DNA of 64,000 bases from Streptomyces barringtoniae (lineage in GTDB: Bacteria > Actinomycetota > Actinomycetes > Streptomycetales > Streptomycetaceae). The position numbers and the translations under genes are program-made. Below are positions 53,795-63,209 of this stretch, piece by piece. The stretch covers positions 1 through 64,000 of the forward strand of contig NZ_JAJHNP010000004.1 in NCBI RefSeq assembly GCF_020819595.1, in the 5' to 3' direction. The notes beneath the pieces were generated by a model that was not told the DNA's origin, did no database searches, and worked only from the letters and a program-made list of their open reading frames with translations. Numbering within the stretch: the first letter of the stretch is position 1; every line of letters begins with the position of its first letter.

Positions 53795-54892
53795 ATGGGT
53801 GTCTCGTACGGCCGTGGGCCGCTGCATCTCGCCGCCGCCGTGGATCTGCCGGACTGTTTCGGTGCCGAACCGTACCTGGAGCTGGTCCGGCTGGCCGAGC
53901 GCGGCGGGCTGGACTTCGTGACGCTGGACGACTCCTTCGCCCGGCCCGGGCCCGACGCGCTCGCCGTGCTGTCCCGGGCGGCGCCCGCGACCCGGCGCAT
54001 CGGTCTGGTCCCGACCGTCACCACCACCCACACCGAGCCCTTCCGGGTGCAGGCGGCCGTGGCGACGCTGGACTGGGTCAGCGGCGGGCGGGCCGGCTGG
54101 CGGATCGGCGTGTCGGCCGGTGAGGGCGAGGCCCGGCTCTTCGGCCGCCGGCCCGCGGCGCCCGGCCCGGACTTGTGGGACGAGGCGGGCGAAGTCGCCG
54201 ATGTGGCGGCGAGGTTGTGGGACAGCTGGGAGGACGGCGCCGAGATCCGGGACCTGCCGTCCGGCCGTTTCCTGGACCGGGACAAGCTGCACCGCGTCGA
54301 CTTCACCGGCGCCGCCTTCTCGGTCCGGGGCCCCTCGACCGTGCCCCGGCCGCCGCAGGGCCACCCCGTCCGCCTGGTCGACGCCACCGAGCGCCAGGCC
54401 CGCACCGTCGCCGCCCGGTACGCCGACGTGGCCCTGGTCCGCGCCGCGAACCCGGCGCAGGCGACCGCCGCACGCGACGAACTGCGTGACCGAGCCCAGG
54501 AGTTCGGGCGGAACCCGGACACCCTGCGGGTCCTGGTGAGCCTGCTCGTCGACCTCGGCGACGGCGAGCACGCGGCCGAGCCCGGACACGGGGGCGGGGG
54601 CCCGCGGGCGACCGGGCGGGGGCCGCTGTACCGGGGCGGCCCGGTCGACCTGGCCGACCTGGTCGCCGGCTGGCACGCCGACGGTGTCACCGACGGCTTC
54701 CACCTGGTGCCCGTCGAGCCGCGCCGTGACCTGGAGCGGCTGGTCAACGGCACGGTGGCGCTGCTCCAGCACCGCGGCCTGTTCCGCACCTTCTACCCGG
54801 GCAGCACCCTGCGCGAGCACCTGGGCCTGACCCGGCCCGCCAACCGGTACGCCGTGACCGGGAGGAACGTCATGACCGGGGGAATGTCATGA
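53795..54892 (+). CDS. LLM-class flavin-dependent monooxygenase (NtaA/DszA-like)
   Basis: A 365-residue luciferase-like monooxygenase. LHLAAAVDLPDCFGAEPYLE, GGLDFVTLDDSF, IGLVPTVTTTHTEPF and ASLDWVSGGR-like TLDWVSGGRAGWRIGVS match the NtaA/SnaA/DszA group, which use reduced FMN from a separate reductase to oxidise carbon, nitrogen or sulfur in small molecules. The ATG lies 3 nt after the ATPase remnant and the gene overlaps the next one, so the two monooxygenases are coupled. The C-terminal domain has GFHLVPVEPRRDLERLVNG. Confidence 0.9.
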   Translation: MGVSYGRGPLHLAAAVDLPDCFGAEPYLELVRLAERGGLDFVTLDDSFARPGPDALAVLSRAAPATRRIGLVPTVTTTHTEPFRVQAAVATLDWVSGGRAGWRIGVSAGEGEARLFGRRPAAPGPDLWDEAGEVADVAARLWDSWEDGAEIRDLPSGRFLDRDKLHRVDFTGAAFSVRGPSTVPRPPQGHPVRLVDATERQARTVAARYADVALVRAANPAQATAARDELRDRAQEFGRNPDTLRVLVSLLVDLGDGEHAAEPGHGGGGPRATGRGPLYRGGPVDLADLVAGWHADGVTDGFHLVPVEPRRDLERLVNGTVALLQHRGLFRTFYPGSTLREHLGLTRPANRYAVTGRNVMTGGMS

Positions 54893-56157
54893 CCGTACGC
54901 CCGCAGATGCACCTGGCGGTACGGTTTCCGGCGGCCGGCGACACAGCGGCCGGTGACACCGTGGTGCGGACCGGTCCGCGCACCGGCTCGCGGATCGCGT
55001 TCCCCGCCTGCGAACGCCTCGCCCGCACCGCCGAGCGCGGGCGGTTCGACTTCCTGCTGCTCGACGAGGGACTGCGGCTGCCCGAGCACCGGGGGCGGCT
55101 GCACGAGCTGGACCCGGTGGGATGGCCGGAGCCGGTCGCCGTACTGAACGCGCTCGCCGGGGTCACCACGCGGCTGGGGCTCGCCGCCACGGCGGACACC
55201 GCCTGCGGCGAGCCGTATGAACTCGCCCGCAGAATAGGCACGTTGGACCATCTGAGCGGGGGCCGGGCGGCCTGGCGGGTGGCGGCCACGCCGGAGGCCG
55301 CCGAGAACTTCCGCCCCGGCTTCCATCCGGAGCACGCTCCCCGCTCCACGAGGACCGCCGAGTTCGTCACCGTGGCGCAGTTGTTGTGGGACTCCTGGAC
55401 ACCCGACGGGACGCCCCGGCCGTTCACGCACCGGGGCCGGCACTTCGACCTCGCCGGCGAGTTCGGGCTGCCACGGTCACCGCAGGGGCGGCCCGTGGTG
55501 ATCCGGGGCGACGACTGCGAGGAGGCACGGGAGCCGGCCGCGGCCACGGCCGATGTGCTCCTCACCCGGCATGCCCCGCTTGCGGCGGCCCGTGCCCGTC
55601 GTGCCGAGCTCGGGCGGCGGCTCGCGGCACACGGCCGTGCGCCGCGGGACGTGAAGGTCATGCCCGCCGTCACCGTCGTCCTCGGGGACACCGCCGCCGA
55701 GGCGCAGGAGCGGGCCGCCGGGATCAGACGGCAAAGGGTCACCCCGCAGTATGCGCTGTACGCGCTGGAGCGGCTCTGGGGCGTGGACCTCTGCGGCCAC
55801 GACCCCGACGGCCCGCTGCCCGGGATCGCCCCGCGCAGCGGGGACCGCGAAACCCTGGCGCGCGTCGGGAGATTGCGGGCGCTGGCGGAGGAGAAGGGGC
55901 TCTCCAGCCGGGAGACCGTGATCGAGGCGAGCGGCAGGCCGTCCTTCGTCGGCACGCCCGACGCGGTCGCCGCCGATCTCGACGCCCATGTCCGCGAGGG
56001 AGCGGTGGACGGTTTCCTGCTCGCGGCCGACGGGCTGGAGGAGTTCGTGGACCGGGTGGTGCCGCTGCTCCAGGAACGTGGTGTGTTCCGCACGGAATAC
56101 AAGGGCGCCACTCTTCGCTCCCACCTCGGGCTGGATCACCCGGCACGGGAAGGCTGA
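54889..56157 (+). CDS. LLM-class flavin-dependent monooxygenase, second copy (NtaA/DszA-like)
   Basis: A 422-residue member of the same family: ERGRFDFLLLDEGLRL, TRLGLAATADTACGEPY, GTLDHLSGGRAAWRVAA, then VTVAQLLWDSWTPDG and GFLLAADGLEEFVDRVVPLL. The N-terminal ~30 residues are longer than in the first copy. The start ATG overlaps the previous stop (ATGA). Two different LLM enzymes in tandem suggest successive oxidations or two related substrates. No flavin reductase gene is in the operon. Confidence 0.9.
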   Translation: MTVRPQMHLAVRFPAAGDTAAGDTVVRTGPRTGSRIAFPACERLARTAERGRFDFLLLDEGLRLPEHRGRLHELDPVGWPEPVAVLNALAGVTTRLGLAATADTACGEPYELARRIGTLDHLSGGRAAWRVAATPEAAENFRPGFHPEHAPRSTRTAEFVTVAQLLWDSWTPDGTPRPFTHRGRHFDLAGEFGLPRSPQGRPVVIRGDDCEEAREPAAATADVLLTRHAPLAAARARRAELGRRLAAHGRAPRDVKVMPAVTVVLGDTAAEAQERAAGIRRQRVTPQYALYALERLWGVDLCGHDPDGPLPGIAPRSGDRETLARVGRLRALAEEKGLSSRETVIEASGRPSFVGTPDAVAADLDAHVREGAVDGFLLAADGLEEFVDRVVPLLQERGVFRTEYKGATLRSHLGLDHPAREG

Positions 56158-56207
56158 ACACGGTTGAAGGAGTTGGCGCAGGTGACGCGGACGAAAGGAA
56201 GGACGGC

Positions 56208-56990
56208 ATGACGACGGAAGCCGCCGATGCGTGGAAGCACTGGCACGAGACGCGCCTCGACGGGGTCTCGGCGCCCTACGGCCCGCTCGCGCTGACCGCC
56301 ACGCACTGGGTCGAGGACCATCCGGACGGGCGACTTCCGGACATTCCCGGGACTTGGGTTGCCGATGGGGAGGGCGTGGTGCTCACCGCCGGCGAGGCCG
56401 ACGGCCTGAGCGTGGACGGGCGGCCGTTCGCGGGCGAGGTCCGGCTCACCGCCGACCGCGGTCCGGAGGCGGAGGCGCGGGTCGCGCTGGGGGAGAAGCG
56501 GCTGGTCGTTCTGGTGCGCGAGGGCGTGTGGGGCGTGCGGGTCTACGATCCCGGGTCCGCCGCCCGCCGCGCCTTCAAGGGCATCGAGGCCACCCCGTAC
56601 GACGCCCGTTGGTCGGTGCCGGGGCGGTTCACACCGTACGACGACACCCGCACCGTGCGGGTCGGCAACGCGGACGGGCGCGAGCGGGGGCTCGCCCTTG
56701 CCGGTGAGCTCGCCTTCGCCCTGGACGGACAGGAGCTGACGCTGCGGGTCGCACAGCAGGGCGACGGGCTGCTGTGGGCGGTGTTCGCCGACGCCACAAG
56801 CGGCGGCAGCAGCTTCCGGTTCCGCTTCCTGTACCCGGCCGCGCCGGACGCCGAGGGGCGTACGACCGTCGACTTCAACCGGGCCCAACTCCCGCCGTGC
56901 GCCTTCGCCGACCACTTCGTCTGCCCGTTCCCGCCGCCCGGCAACACACTGGACGTGGCGATCGAGGCGGGGGAGCGCGCGGTGAGCTGA
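56208..56990 (+). CDS. DUF1684 family protein
   Basis: A 260-residue protein of the DUF1684 family. Landmarks: YGPLALTATHWVEDH, FKGIEATPYDARWSVPGRF with TPYDD, and the C-terminal VDFNRAQLPPCAFADHFVCP with FPPPGNTLDVAIE, which ends such proteins. Its structure is probably beta-rich and a small-molecule-binding or lyase-like role is only guessed. AGGAAGGA precedes the ATG by about 5 nt. It is the last gene of the block, 50 nt after the second LLM gene. Confidence 0.85.
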   Translation: MTTEAADAWKHWHETRLDGVSAPYGPLALTATHWVEDHPDGRLPDIPGTWVADGEGVVLTAGEADGLSVDGRPFAGEVRLTADRGPEAEARVALGEKRLVVLVREGVWGVRVYDPGSAARRAFKGIEATPYDARWSVPGRFTPYDDTRTVRVGNADGRERGLALAGELAFALDGQELTLRVAQQGDGLLWAVFADATSGGSSFRFRFLYPAAPDAEGRTTVDFNRAQLPPCAFADHFVCPFPPPGNTLDVAIEAGERAVS

Positions 56991-57227
56991 CGCGGTGCGG
57001 GCCGCGGCGCGTGTGGGCCGAACCGGTGTCAGGGGCTCCTGCGTAAAGGTGGTTTAAAGGCCAACGGCCGAAAGGCACTCTTGTGGCGACCGGTCGTTCG
57101 GCCGAATACTCCCCCTCAGCGCTTGTCAGGGGGCATGGATGTTCGGAACCCGGCGCCGCCCCCTGGCTGCGCCTCACGGGCACCGACCCCACATGGGCCC
57201 CCGACTTCCCCTGGGAGGGAACGAAAA

Positions 57228-58127
57228 GTGAGGATCAAGCGCAATACTCCCCACAACGGCACCGCGAGACGGACCCGGCTGATCGCCGTGGCCACCGGCC
57301 TCCTGGCCACGGCAGCGTTCGCCGCCCCCACAGCGAACGCCAGCGACGGCCACGCGTTCAGCGCCGCCCAGCTCAGCAAGGCCGACAACGCCGTCCTCAA
57401 GGCCGACGTACCCGGTACGGCCTGGGCGGTGGACAGCAAGACCGACCGCGTCCTCGTCACCGTCGACAGCACCGTGTCCAAGGCCGAGATCGCCAAGATC
57501 AAGCGGCAGGCCGGCGCCAACGCGGACGCGCTCACCATCAAGCACACGCCCGGCAGGTTCAGCAAGCTGATCAGCGGCGGCGACGCCATCTACGGCGGCC
57601 AGTACCGCTGCTCGCTCGGCTTCAACGTGCACAGCGGCAGTACGTACTACTTCCTCACCGCCGGTCACTGCGGCCAGGTGGCCTCGACCTGGTACAGCAA
57701 CTCCAGTCACAGCACGGTGCTCGGCACCAACGTCGGCTACAGCTTCCCGGGCAACGACTTCGCTCTGGTGCGCTACACCAACTCCTCCATCTCGCACCCG
57801 AGCGCGGTGGGCGGTCAGTCCATCACGAGCGCGGCCACGCCGTCCGTGGGCACGACCGTGTACCGGCGTGGTTCCACCACCGGTACGCACAGTGGCCGGG
57901 TCACCGCGCTGAACGCCACCGTCAACTACGGCAGCGGTGACATCGTCTACGGGCTGATCCAGACCACGGTGTGCGCCGAGGGCGGCGACAGCGGTGGTCC
58001 GCTGTACGCGGGGACCGTGGCCTACGGTCTGACCTCCGGCGGCAGCGGTGACTGCACCTCCGGCGGTACGACGTTCTTCCAGCCGGTGACCGAGGCGTTG
58101 AGCTACTACGGGGTCACGCTGCCCTGA
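57228..58127 (+). CDS. Streptogrisin B-like serine protease precursor
   Basis: A 299-residue secreted S1 protease of the alpha-lytic type. The signal peptide is residues ~14-38; a propeptide follows up to residue 114 (the chaperone needed for folding). The mature enzyme starts at [18 protein letters not shown] and is 185 residues, exactly the streptogrisin B size. The triad is His in FLTAGHCG, Asp in [10 protein letters not shown], Ser in GGDSGGPL. Cys pairs RCS-GHC and VCAEG-DCTS are preserved. GGGAGGGA is 7 nt before the GTG. It should degrade proteins outside the cell. Confidence 0.93.
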   Translation: MRIKRNTPHNGTARRTRLIAVATGLLATAAFAAPTANASDGHAFSAAQLSKADNAVLKADVPGTAWAVDSKTDRVLVTVDSTVSKAEIAKIKRQAGANADALTIKHTPGRFSKLISGGDAIYGGQYRCSLGFNVHSGSTYYFLTAGHCGQVASTWYSNSSHSTVLGTNVGYSFPGNDFALVRYTNSSISHPSAVGGQSITSAATPSVGTTVYRRGSTTGTHSGRVTALNATVNYGSGDIVYGLIQTTVCAEGGDSGGPLYAGTVAYGLTSGGSGDCTSGGTTFFQPVTEALSYYGVTLP

Positions 58128-58151
58128 CACTCCGGCTCGGGTCTTCGGGAG

Positions 58152-58181
58152 GCCCCCGCACACCAGGTGGTGTGCGGGGGC
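58152..58181. terminator. Terminator after the first streptogrisin gene
   Basis: A perfect 14-bp stem (GCCCCCGCACACCA, 58152-58165, with 58168-58181) with a very short loop, followed by T-rich GTCTCGTTTCGG. The rest of the 307-nt gap (58128-58434) holds the promoter region of the second protease and nothing else recognised. Confidence 0.85.
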
Positions 58182-58434
58182 GTCTCGTTTCGGCCAGGTG
58201 GTGTCGTCACCGTCCGGTGAGGGTTACGTGCGTGTCGTGTTTGCTGTGCGAATTCCCCCTGGATGACTGTGCACGGTCAAGCGGAAGGAGGGGTGCAAGC
58301 CCTGTCCGTGCGCGTCCTGAAGTCAACCTTGTGTGCTCCCTGTGCCGTTCGGAAGAGTGGACGCTCGTCAACCAGCCTTCCGGTCCGTGGAGTCCCCACG
58401 ACACGCGGACCATCCCCCCACAGGAGGACGTGAG

Positions 58435-59517
58435 TTGAAGCACCGACGCATAACCGGGCGGCGGGTCGCCGTGGCCGGTGCGGCAGTCGCCGCACTGGTC
58501 GCCGCGGGTGTCACCTTGCAGAATGCGAACGCCAGCGAGCCCGCGAAGTCCGCTCCGGAGCCGAAGGTTCTGTCCGCCCCGGCGGCCGGAAATCTCGCCT
58601 CGACCCTGCTGAAGAGCCTCGGCTCCGATGCCGCCGGCAGCTACTACGACGCCCGGGCCAAGAGCCTCGTCGTCAACGTGCTCGACCAGGCCGCGGCGAA
58701 CGCCGTCGAGGCGGCCGGGGCCAAGGCGAGACTCGTCACCAACTCGTTGGCCGCGCTCGACGGCGCGCGGACGACGCTGAAGAAGGACGCGACCATACCG
58801 GGGACGTCATGGGCGACCGACCCGGTCGGCAACAAGGTCGTCGTCACCGCCGACAAGACGGTCTCCGGTGCGCAGTGGGCCAAGCTGAGCAAGGTGGTCG
58901 ACGGACTGGGCGGCAAGGCCGAACTGAAGCGGTCGAAGGGGGAGTTCAGGCCCTTCGTCGCGGGTGGCGACGCGATCAGCGGGTCCGGCGGGCGCTGCTC
59001 GCTCGGCTTCAACGTGGTCAAGGGCGGGCAGCCGTACTTCCTGACCGCCGGGCACTGCACCGCGGCCATCTCCACCTGGTCGGACTCCAGCGGCAAGGAG
59101 ATCGGGCAGAACGCGGAGTCCCACTTCCCGGGGACCGACTTCGGTCTGGTCAAGTACACGTCACAGGTGGACCACCCGAGTGAGGTCGACCTGTACGACG
59201 GGTCCACTCAGAAGATCACCGGTGCCGCCGAGGCGACGGTGGGGATGAAGGTGACGCGCAGCGGGTCGACGACCCACGTGCACGACGGGACGGTCACCGG
59301 CCTGAACGCCACGGTGAACTACCAGGAGGGCACCGTCAGCGGTCTCATCCAGACCGATGTGTGCGCCGAGCCCGGGGACAGCGGCGGATCGCTGTTCTCG
59401 GGGAGCAGCGCCATCGGGCTGACCTCCGGCGGCAGCGGTGACTGCACCTCCGGCGGGGAGACGTTCTTCCAGCCGGTCACCGCCGCGCTGTCCGCCACGG
59501 GGGCGCAGATCGGCTGA
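58435..59517 (+). CDS. Streptogrisin D-like serine protease precursor
   Basis: A 360-residue secreted S1 protease with a longer propeptide than its neighbour. The signal peptide is residues ~8-35 ([18 protein letters not shown]). The mature part starts around [18 protein letters not shown]. The triad is His in YFLTAGHCT, Asp in [10 protein letters not shown], Ser in PGDSGGSLF. It resembles streptogrisin D. The TTG at 58435 is preceded by AGGAGG 7 nt upstream and overlaps a short upstream open frame's stop (TTGA). It is separated from the first protease by a terminator, so the two are transcribed apart. Confidence 0.92.
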   Translation: MKHRRITGRRVAVAGAAVAALVAAGVTLQNANASEPAKSAPEPKVLSAPAAGNLASTLLKSLGSDAAGSYYDARAKSLVVNVLDQAAANAVEAAGAKARLVTNSLAALDGARTTLKKDATIPGTSWATDPVGNKVVVTADKTVSGAQWAKLSKVVDGLGGKAELKRSKGEFRPFVAGGDAISGSGGRCSLGFNVVKGGQPYFLTAGHCTAAISTWSDSSGKEIGQNAESHFPGTDFGLVKYTSQVDHPSEVDLYDGSTQKITGAAEATVGMKVTRSGSTTHVHDGTVTGLNATVNYQEGTVSGLIQTDVCAEPGDSGGSLFSGSSAIGLTSGGSGDCTSGGETFFQPVTAALSATGAQIG

Positions 59518-59539
59518 CGCGTTCGGGCGTGCGTTTCAT

Positions 59540-59575
59540 GGAGCCCCGTCCCCGGGTGTGCGGGGGCGGGGCTCC
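59540..59575. terminator. Terminator after the second streptogrisin gene
   Basis: 15-nt arms (59540-59554, GGAGCCCCGTCCCCG, and 59561-59575) with one wobble pair around GGTGTG. Confidence 0.85.
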
Positions 59576-59640
59576 GTGCTGGGTGTCGCGGGTGACCAGC
59601 GTCAGGGCGTTTGCGCAGGTGAGGGACGGTCTCGCGGATG

Positions 59641-59656
59641 TCGTACACACGTTCGA
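59641..59656. promoter_or_regulatory. LexA (SOS) box upstream of dnaE2
   Basis: TCGTACACACGTTCGA matches the actinobacterial LexA operator TCGAAC-N4-GTTCGA at 11 of 12 fixed positions. It lies where a -35 box would be relative to the -10-like TATGGT at 59666-59671, so LexA should repress dnaE2 until DNA damage. Confidence 0.8.
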
Positions 59657-59735
59657 GAATGGGGGTATGGTGGAGGTGGAAGTAGGGAACTGATGTTCGA
59701 GAGCCGTTCGGGGCTCACGAGTGCGGGAGGTGCGT

Positions 59736-62700
59736 GTGCCGGGCTTCGCGCATCTGCACACCGTCTCCGGGTTCTCCCTGAAGTACGGGGCATCCCATCC
59801 GGAGCGGCTGGCCGAGCGCGCCTCGGAGCGGGGGATGGACGCGCTCGCCCTCACCGATCGGGACACCGTCGCGGGGGTGGTGCGCTTCGCCAAGGCCTGC
59901 GCCGGGGTGGGGGTGCGGCCGGTCTTCGGGGTGGATCTGGCGGTGGGCGAGGCCGAGGCCGTACGGGCCGTGCGGGGGAGGCGGCGGGTACCGGTGCGTG
60001 GTGGTGCCTTCGTGGACGAGTCGGCTCCGCGTGTCACCTATCTCGCCCGGAATGCCCGAGGATGGGCAGACCTGTGCCGGATCATCACGGCGGCGCACAG
60101 GAGCGGGGACGCCCCCCTGCTGCCCTGGCCCGACAATCACGGCGACGGCCTGACCGTCCTGCTCGGTCCCGGGTCGGATGTGGGGCGGGCCCTTGTCGCG
60201 GGGCGTCCCGACCGGGCCGCACGGCTTCTCGGGGCGTGGCGCGAGGTCTACGGCGACGCCTTGCGGCTGGAGGCTGTGTGGCACGGGCGTGCGGGCACGG
60301 GGCCCGGGTCCCTGCGGCTCGCCGCCCGTACCGTCGGGTTCGCCGCCGAGCAGGGCGTACGGCCGGTGCTCAGCAACGCCGTGCGGTACGCCGATCCCGG
60401 GGCGGGGCCCGTTGCCGATGTGCTGGATGCCGCGCGGCGGCTGGTTCCGATCGACCCGCGCGGGGAGCTGGACTCCGGTGAGGCCTGGCTGAAGGACGCA
60501 CAGGCCATGCTGCAGGTCGCCGAGCGGGTCGTGGAGGCTGCCGGGTACCGGCGGGACACCGCCCACCGGCTGCTGGAGCAGACCCTGGCCACGGCCGCCG
60601 AGTGCCGGGTCGACCCCGAGGAGGATCTCGGCATCGGGACCGTTCACTTTCCCGAGGCGCATCTGGTGGGTGCCGGGCGGCGCACCGCCCAGCGGGCCCT
60701 TGCCTCGCGGGCGGTGGCCGGGATGGTGCGGCTCGGGTACGGCGGGCGGCGCGAGTACTGGGAGCGGATGCACCACGAGCTGGACGTCATCGCCCATCAC
60801 GGCTTCGCCTCCTACTTCCTGACGGTGGCCCAAGTGGTCGATGACGTACGGGAGATGGGGATCCGGGTGGCCGCTCGCGGTTCCGGTGCGGGCTCCCTCG
60901 TCAATCACCTTCTGGGGATCGCGCACGCCGATCCGGTCGAGCACGGGTTGCTGATGGAGCGCTTCCTCTCCAAGGAGCGTGTGGTGCTGCCCGACATCGA
61001 CATCGACGTGGAGTCCGCGCGCCGGCTGGAGGTCTACCGGGCGATCATCGGCCGGTTCGGCACCGAGCGGGTCGCGACCGTGTCCATGCCGGAGACCTAC
61101 CGGGTGCGGCATGCCATCCGGGACGTGGGCGCCGCCCTGTCCATGGATCCGGGTGAGATCGACCGGATGGCCAAGTCCTTTCCGCACATCCGGGCCCGGG
61201 ACGCGCGCGCCGCGCTGGAGGAGCTGCCGGAGCTGAAGCAGCTCGCGAGGGAGCTTCAGCGGGGAGGGGAGAAGTACGGCAGGCTGTGGGAGCTCGTCGA
61301 GGCGCTCGACGCCCTGCCCCGCGGGGTCGCCATGCATCCGTGCGGGGTGCTGCTGTCCGACGCCTCGCTTCTCGCCCGTACGCCGGTGGTGCCGACCAGC
61401 GGTGAGGGGCTGCCCATGTCGCAGTTCGACAAGGAGGACGTGGAGGACCTCGGGCTGCTCAAGCTCGATGTGCTGGGCGTGCGGATGCAGTCGGCCATGG
61501 CGCACGCGGTCGCCGAGGTGGAGCGGGTGACGGGCGAGCGGATCGACCTGGACGCGGTGCCGCCGGGGGACCCGGAGACGTACCGGCTGATCCGTTCCAC
61601 CGAGACGCTGGGCTGCTTCCAGATCGAGTCGCCCGGTCAGCGGGACCTGGTGGGGCGGCTGCAGCCGAGCACCTTCCACGACCTGGTCGTGGACATCTCG
61701 CTGTTCCGGCCCGGGCCCGTCGCCGCCGACATGGTGCGGCCGTTCATCGAGGCGCGGCACGGGCGGGCGCCGGTGCGCTGTCCGCACCCGGATCTGGAAG
61801 AGGCGCTGAAGGGGACGTACGGCGTCGTCGTCTTCCACGAGCAGGTCATCGACATCGTCGCCATCATGACCGGATGCGGCCGGGGCGAGGCCGACAGGGT
61901 GCGGCGGGGGTTGTCCGACCCGGAGTCGCAGGGGCGGATCAAGGTGTGGTTCGCGCAGCAGGCCGCGGCCAGGGGGTATGGGGCGGAAACGATTCAGCGG
62001 ACCTGGGAGATCGTGGAGGCCTTCGGGTCCTACGGGTTCTGCAAGGCGCACGCCGTCGCCTTCGCCGTACCGACCTACCAGTCGGCCTGGCTGAAGGCCC
62101 ATCATCCGGCGGCCTTCTACGCCGGGCTGCTCACGCACGACCCCGGGATGTATCCGAAGCGGCTGCTGCTGGCGGACGCGCGGCGGCGCGGGGTGCCGAT
62201 CCTGCCGTTGGACGTGAACGTGTCCGGGGTCGCACACAGGATCGAACTGGTGTCTGAATCCCCTGGAGTGTGGGGACTTCGGCTCGCCCTCTCCGACGTG
62301 CACGGCATCAGCGAGGCCGAGGCGAAGAGGATCGCGGACGGGCAGCCGTACGCCTCCCTGGTGGACTTCTGGGAGCGGGCGCGGCCGAGCCGGCCGCTGG
62401 CGCAAAGACTCGCCCAGGTCGGGGCCTTGGACGCCTTCGGCGCCAACCGGCGCGATCTGCAGCTGCACCTGACCGAGCTGCACCGGGGCGCCCGGGGCGG
62501 TGGCGGCGGTCAGCTGCCTCCCCCACTGCTTAACGTGTGGGAGGTGCCCCCAGCGGGCGGGCGGAAGACCGCGCCGGCGGGCCTGCCGGACCTGACGTCG
62601 GCGGAACGGCTCAGCGCCGAGCTGGGTGTGCTGTCCATGGACGCCTCGCGCAATCTGATGGACGACCACCGGGAGTTCCTCAGGGAGCTGGGCGTGGTCT

Positions 62701-63209
62701 CCGCGCGCAGGCTGCGCGAGGCGCGGCACGGCGAGACCGTGCTGGTCGCGGGCGCCAAGGCGGCCACCCAGACCCCGCCGATCCGCTCCGGCAAGCGGGT
62801 CATCTTCTCCACGCTGGACGACGGCACGGGGCTGGTCGACCTGGCGTTCTTCGACGACTCGCACGACGCCTGCGCGCACACCGTCTTCCACTCCTGGCTG
62901 CTGCTGGTGCGCGGAGTGGTGCAGCGGCGCGGCCCGCGCAGCCTGAGCGTGGTGGGTTCCGCCGCCTGGAACCTCGCCGAGCTGGTCGAGCTGCGCGCCG
63001 AGGGCGGGCTCGAGGAGGTGGCGGCGCGGCTCGCGGAGCCGGTGGCCGAGGGCGCGGGTGGCGATCCGACCGGTGGGCGGCGGATCCAGCTGCCGACCGG
63101 ATACCAGATGCATCCGTGGGCCGACCTGCGGCCCGCGGGACAGGAGGCCGCACAAGGGCCTGCTGCCGTACGGAAGTTGTGGCACCAGAGTCCGGGGAGT
63201 GCGGGATGA
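59736..63209 (+). CDS. dnaE2: Error-prone DNA polymerase III alpha subunit DnaE2 (ImuC)
   Basis: A 1157-residue C-family polymerase of the error-prone type. The PHP domain starts at once (FAHLHTVSGFSLKYGASHPE; LALTDRDTVAGVVRF). The palm has the catalytic Asp motif LPDIDIDVES at about residue 417. A SYGFCKAHAVAFAVPTYQSA block (near 765) and a C-terminal OB-fold (GTGLVDLAFFDDSH) are present. It copies damaged DNA with low fidelity as part of the SOS response. The GTG at 59736 lies 5 nt after GGGAGG and begins at the conserved part; the GTG at 59721 adds 5 residues. The stop overlaps the next gene. Confidence 0.93.
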   Translation: MPGFAHLHTVSGFSLKYGASHPERLAERASERGMDALALTDRDTVAGVVRFAKACAGVGVRPVFGVDLAVGEAEAVRAVRGRRRVPVRGGAFVDESAPRVTYLARNARGWADLCRIITAAHRSGDAPLLPWPDNHGDGLTVLLGPGSDVGRALVAGRPDRAARLLGAWREVYGDALRLEAVWHGRAGTGPGSLRLAARTVGFAAEQGVRPVLSNAVRYADPGAGPVADVLDAARRLVPIDPRGELDSGEAWLKDAQAMLQVAERVVEAAGYRRDTAHRLLEQTLATAAECRVDPEEDLGIGTVHFPEAHLVGAGRRTAQRALASRAVAGMVRLGYGGRREYWERMHHELDVIAHHGFASYFLTVAQVVDDVREMGIRVAARGSGAGSLVNHLLGIAHADPVEHGLLMERFLSKERVVLPDIDIDVESARRLEVYRAIIGRFGTERVATVSMPETYRVRHAIRDVGAALSMDPGEIDRMAKSFPHIRARDARAALEELPELKQLARELQRGGEKYGRLWELVEALDALPRGVAMHPCGVLLSDASLLARTPVVPTSGEGLPMSQFDKEDVEDLGLLKLDVLGVRMQSAMAHAVAEVERVTGERIDLDAVPPGDPETYRLIRSTETLGCFQIESPGQRDLVGRLQPSTFHDLVVDISLFRPGPVAADMVRPFIEARHGRAPVRCPHPDLEEALKGTYGVVVFHEQVIDIVAIMTGCGRGEADRVRRGLSDPESQGRIKVWFAQQAAARGYGAETIQRTWEIVEAFGSYGFCKAHAVAFAVPTYQSAWLKAHHPAAFYAGLLTHDPGMYPKRLLLADARRRGVPILPLDVNVSGVAHRIELVSESPGVWGLRLALSDVHGISEAEAKRIADGQPYASLVDFWERARPSRPLAQRLAQVGALDAFGANRRDLQLHLTELHRGARGGGGGQLPPPLLNVWEVPPAGGRKTAPAGLPDLTSAERLSAELGVLSMDASRNLMDDHREFLRELGVVSARRLREARHGETVLVAGAKAATQTPPIRSGKRVIFSTLDDGTGLVDLAFFDDSHDACAHTVFHSWLLLVRGVVQRRGPRSLSVVGSAAWNLAELVELRAEGGLEEVAARLAEPVAEGAGGDPTGGRRIQLPTGYQMHPWADLRPAGQEAAQGPAAVRKLWHQSPGSAG

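Noticed and set aside
58172..58438. Short frame with CxxC motifs before the second streptogrisin gene
   Set aside because: It begins inside the terminator stem, and its stop merely overlaps the TTG start. Codon positions do not show the strong G+C third-position bias of real genes here.
59715..63185. Very long open frame (over 1100 codons) on the minus strand opposite dnaE2
   Set aside because: It mirrors the codon bias of dnaE2, has a His/Arg/Pro/Gly-rich composition without any domain, and the plus strand encodes a full polymerase.
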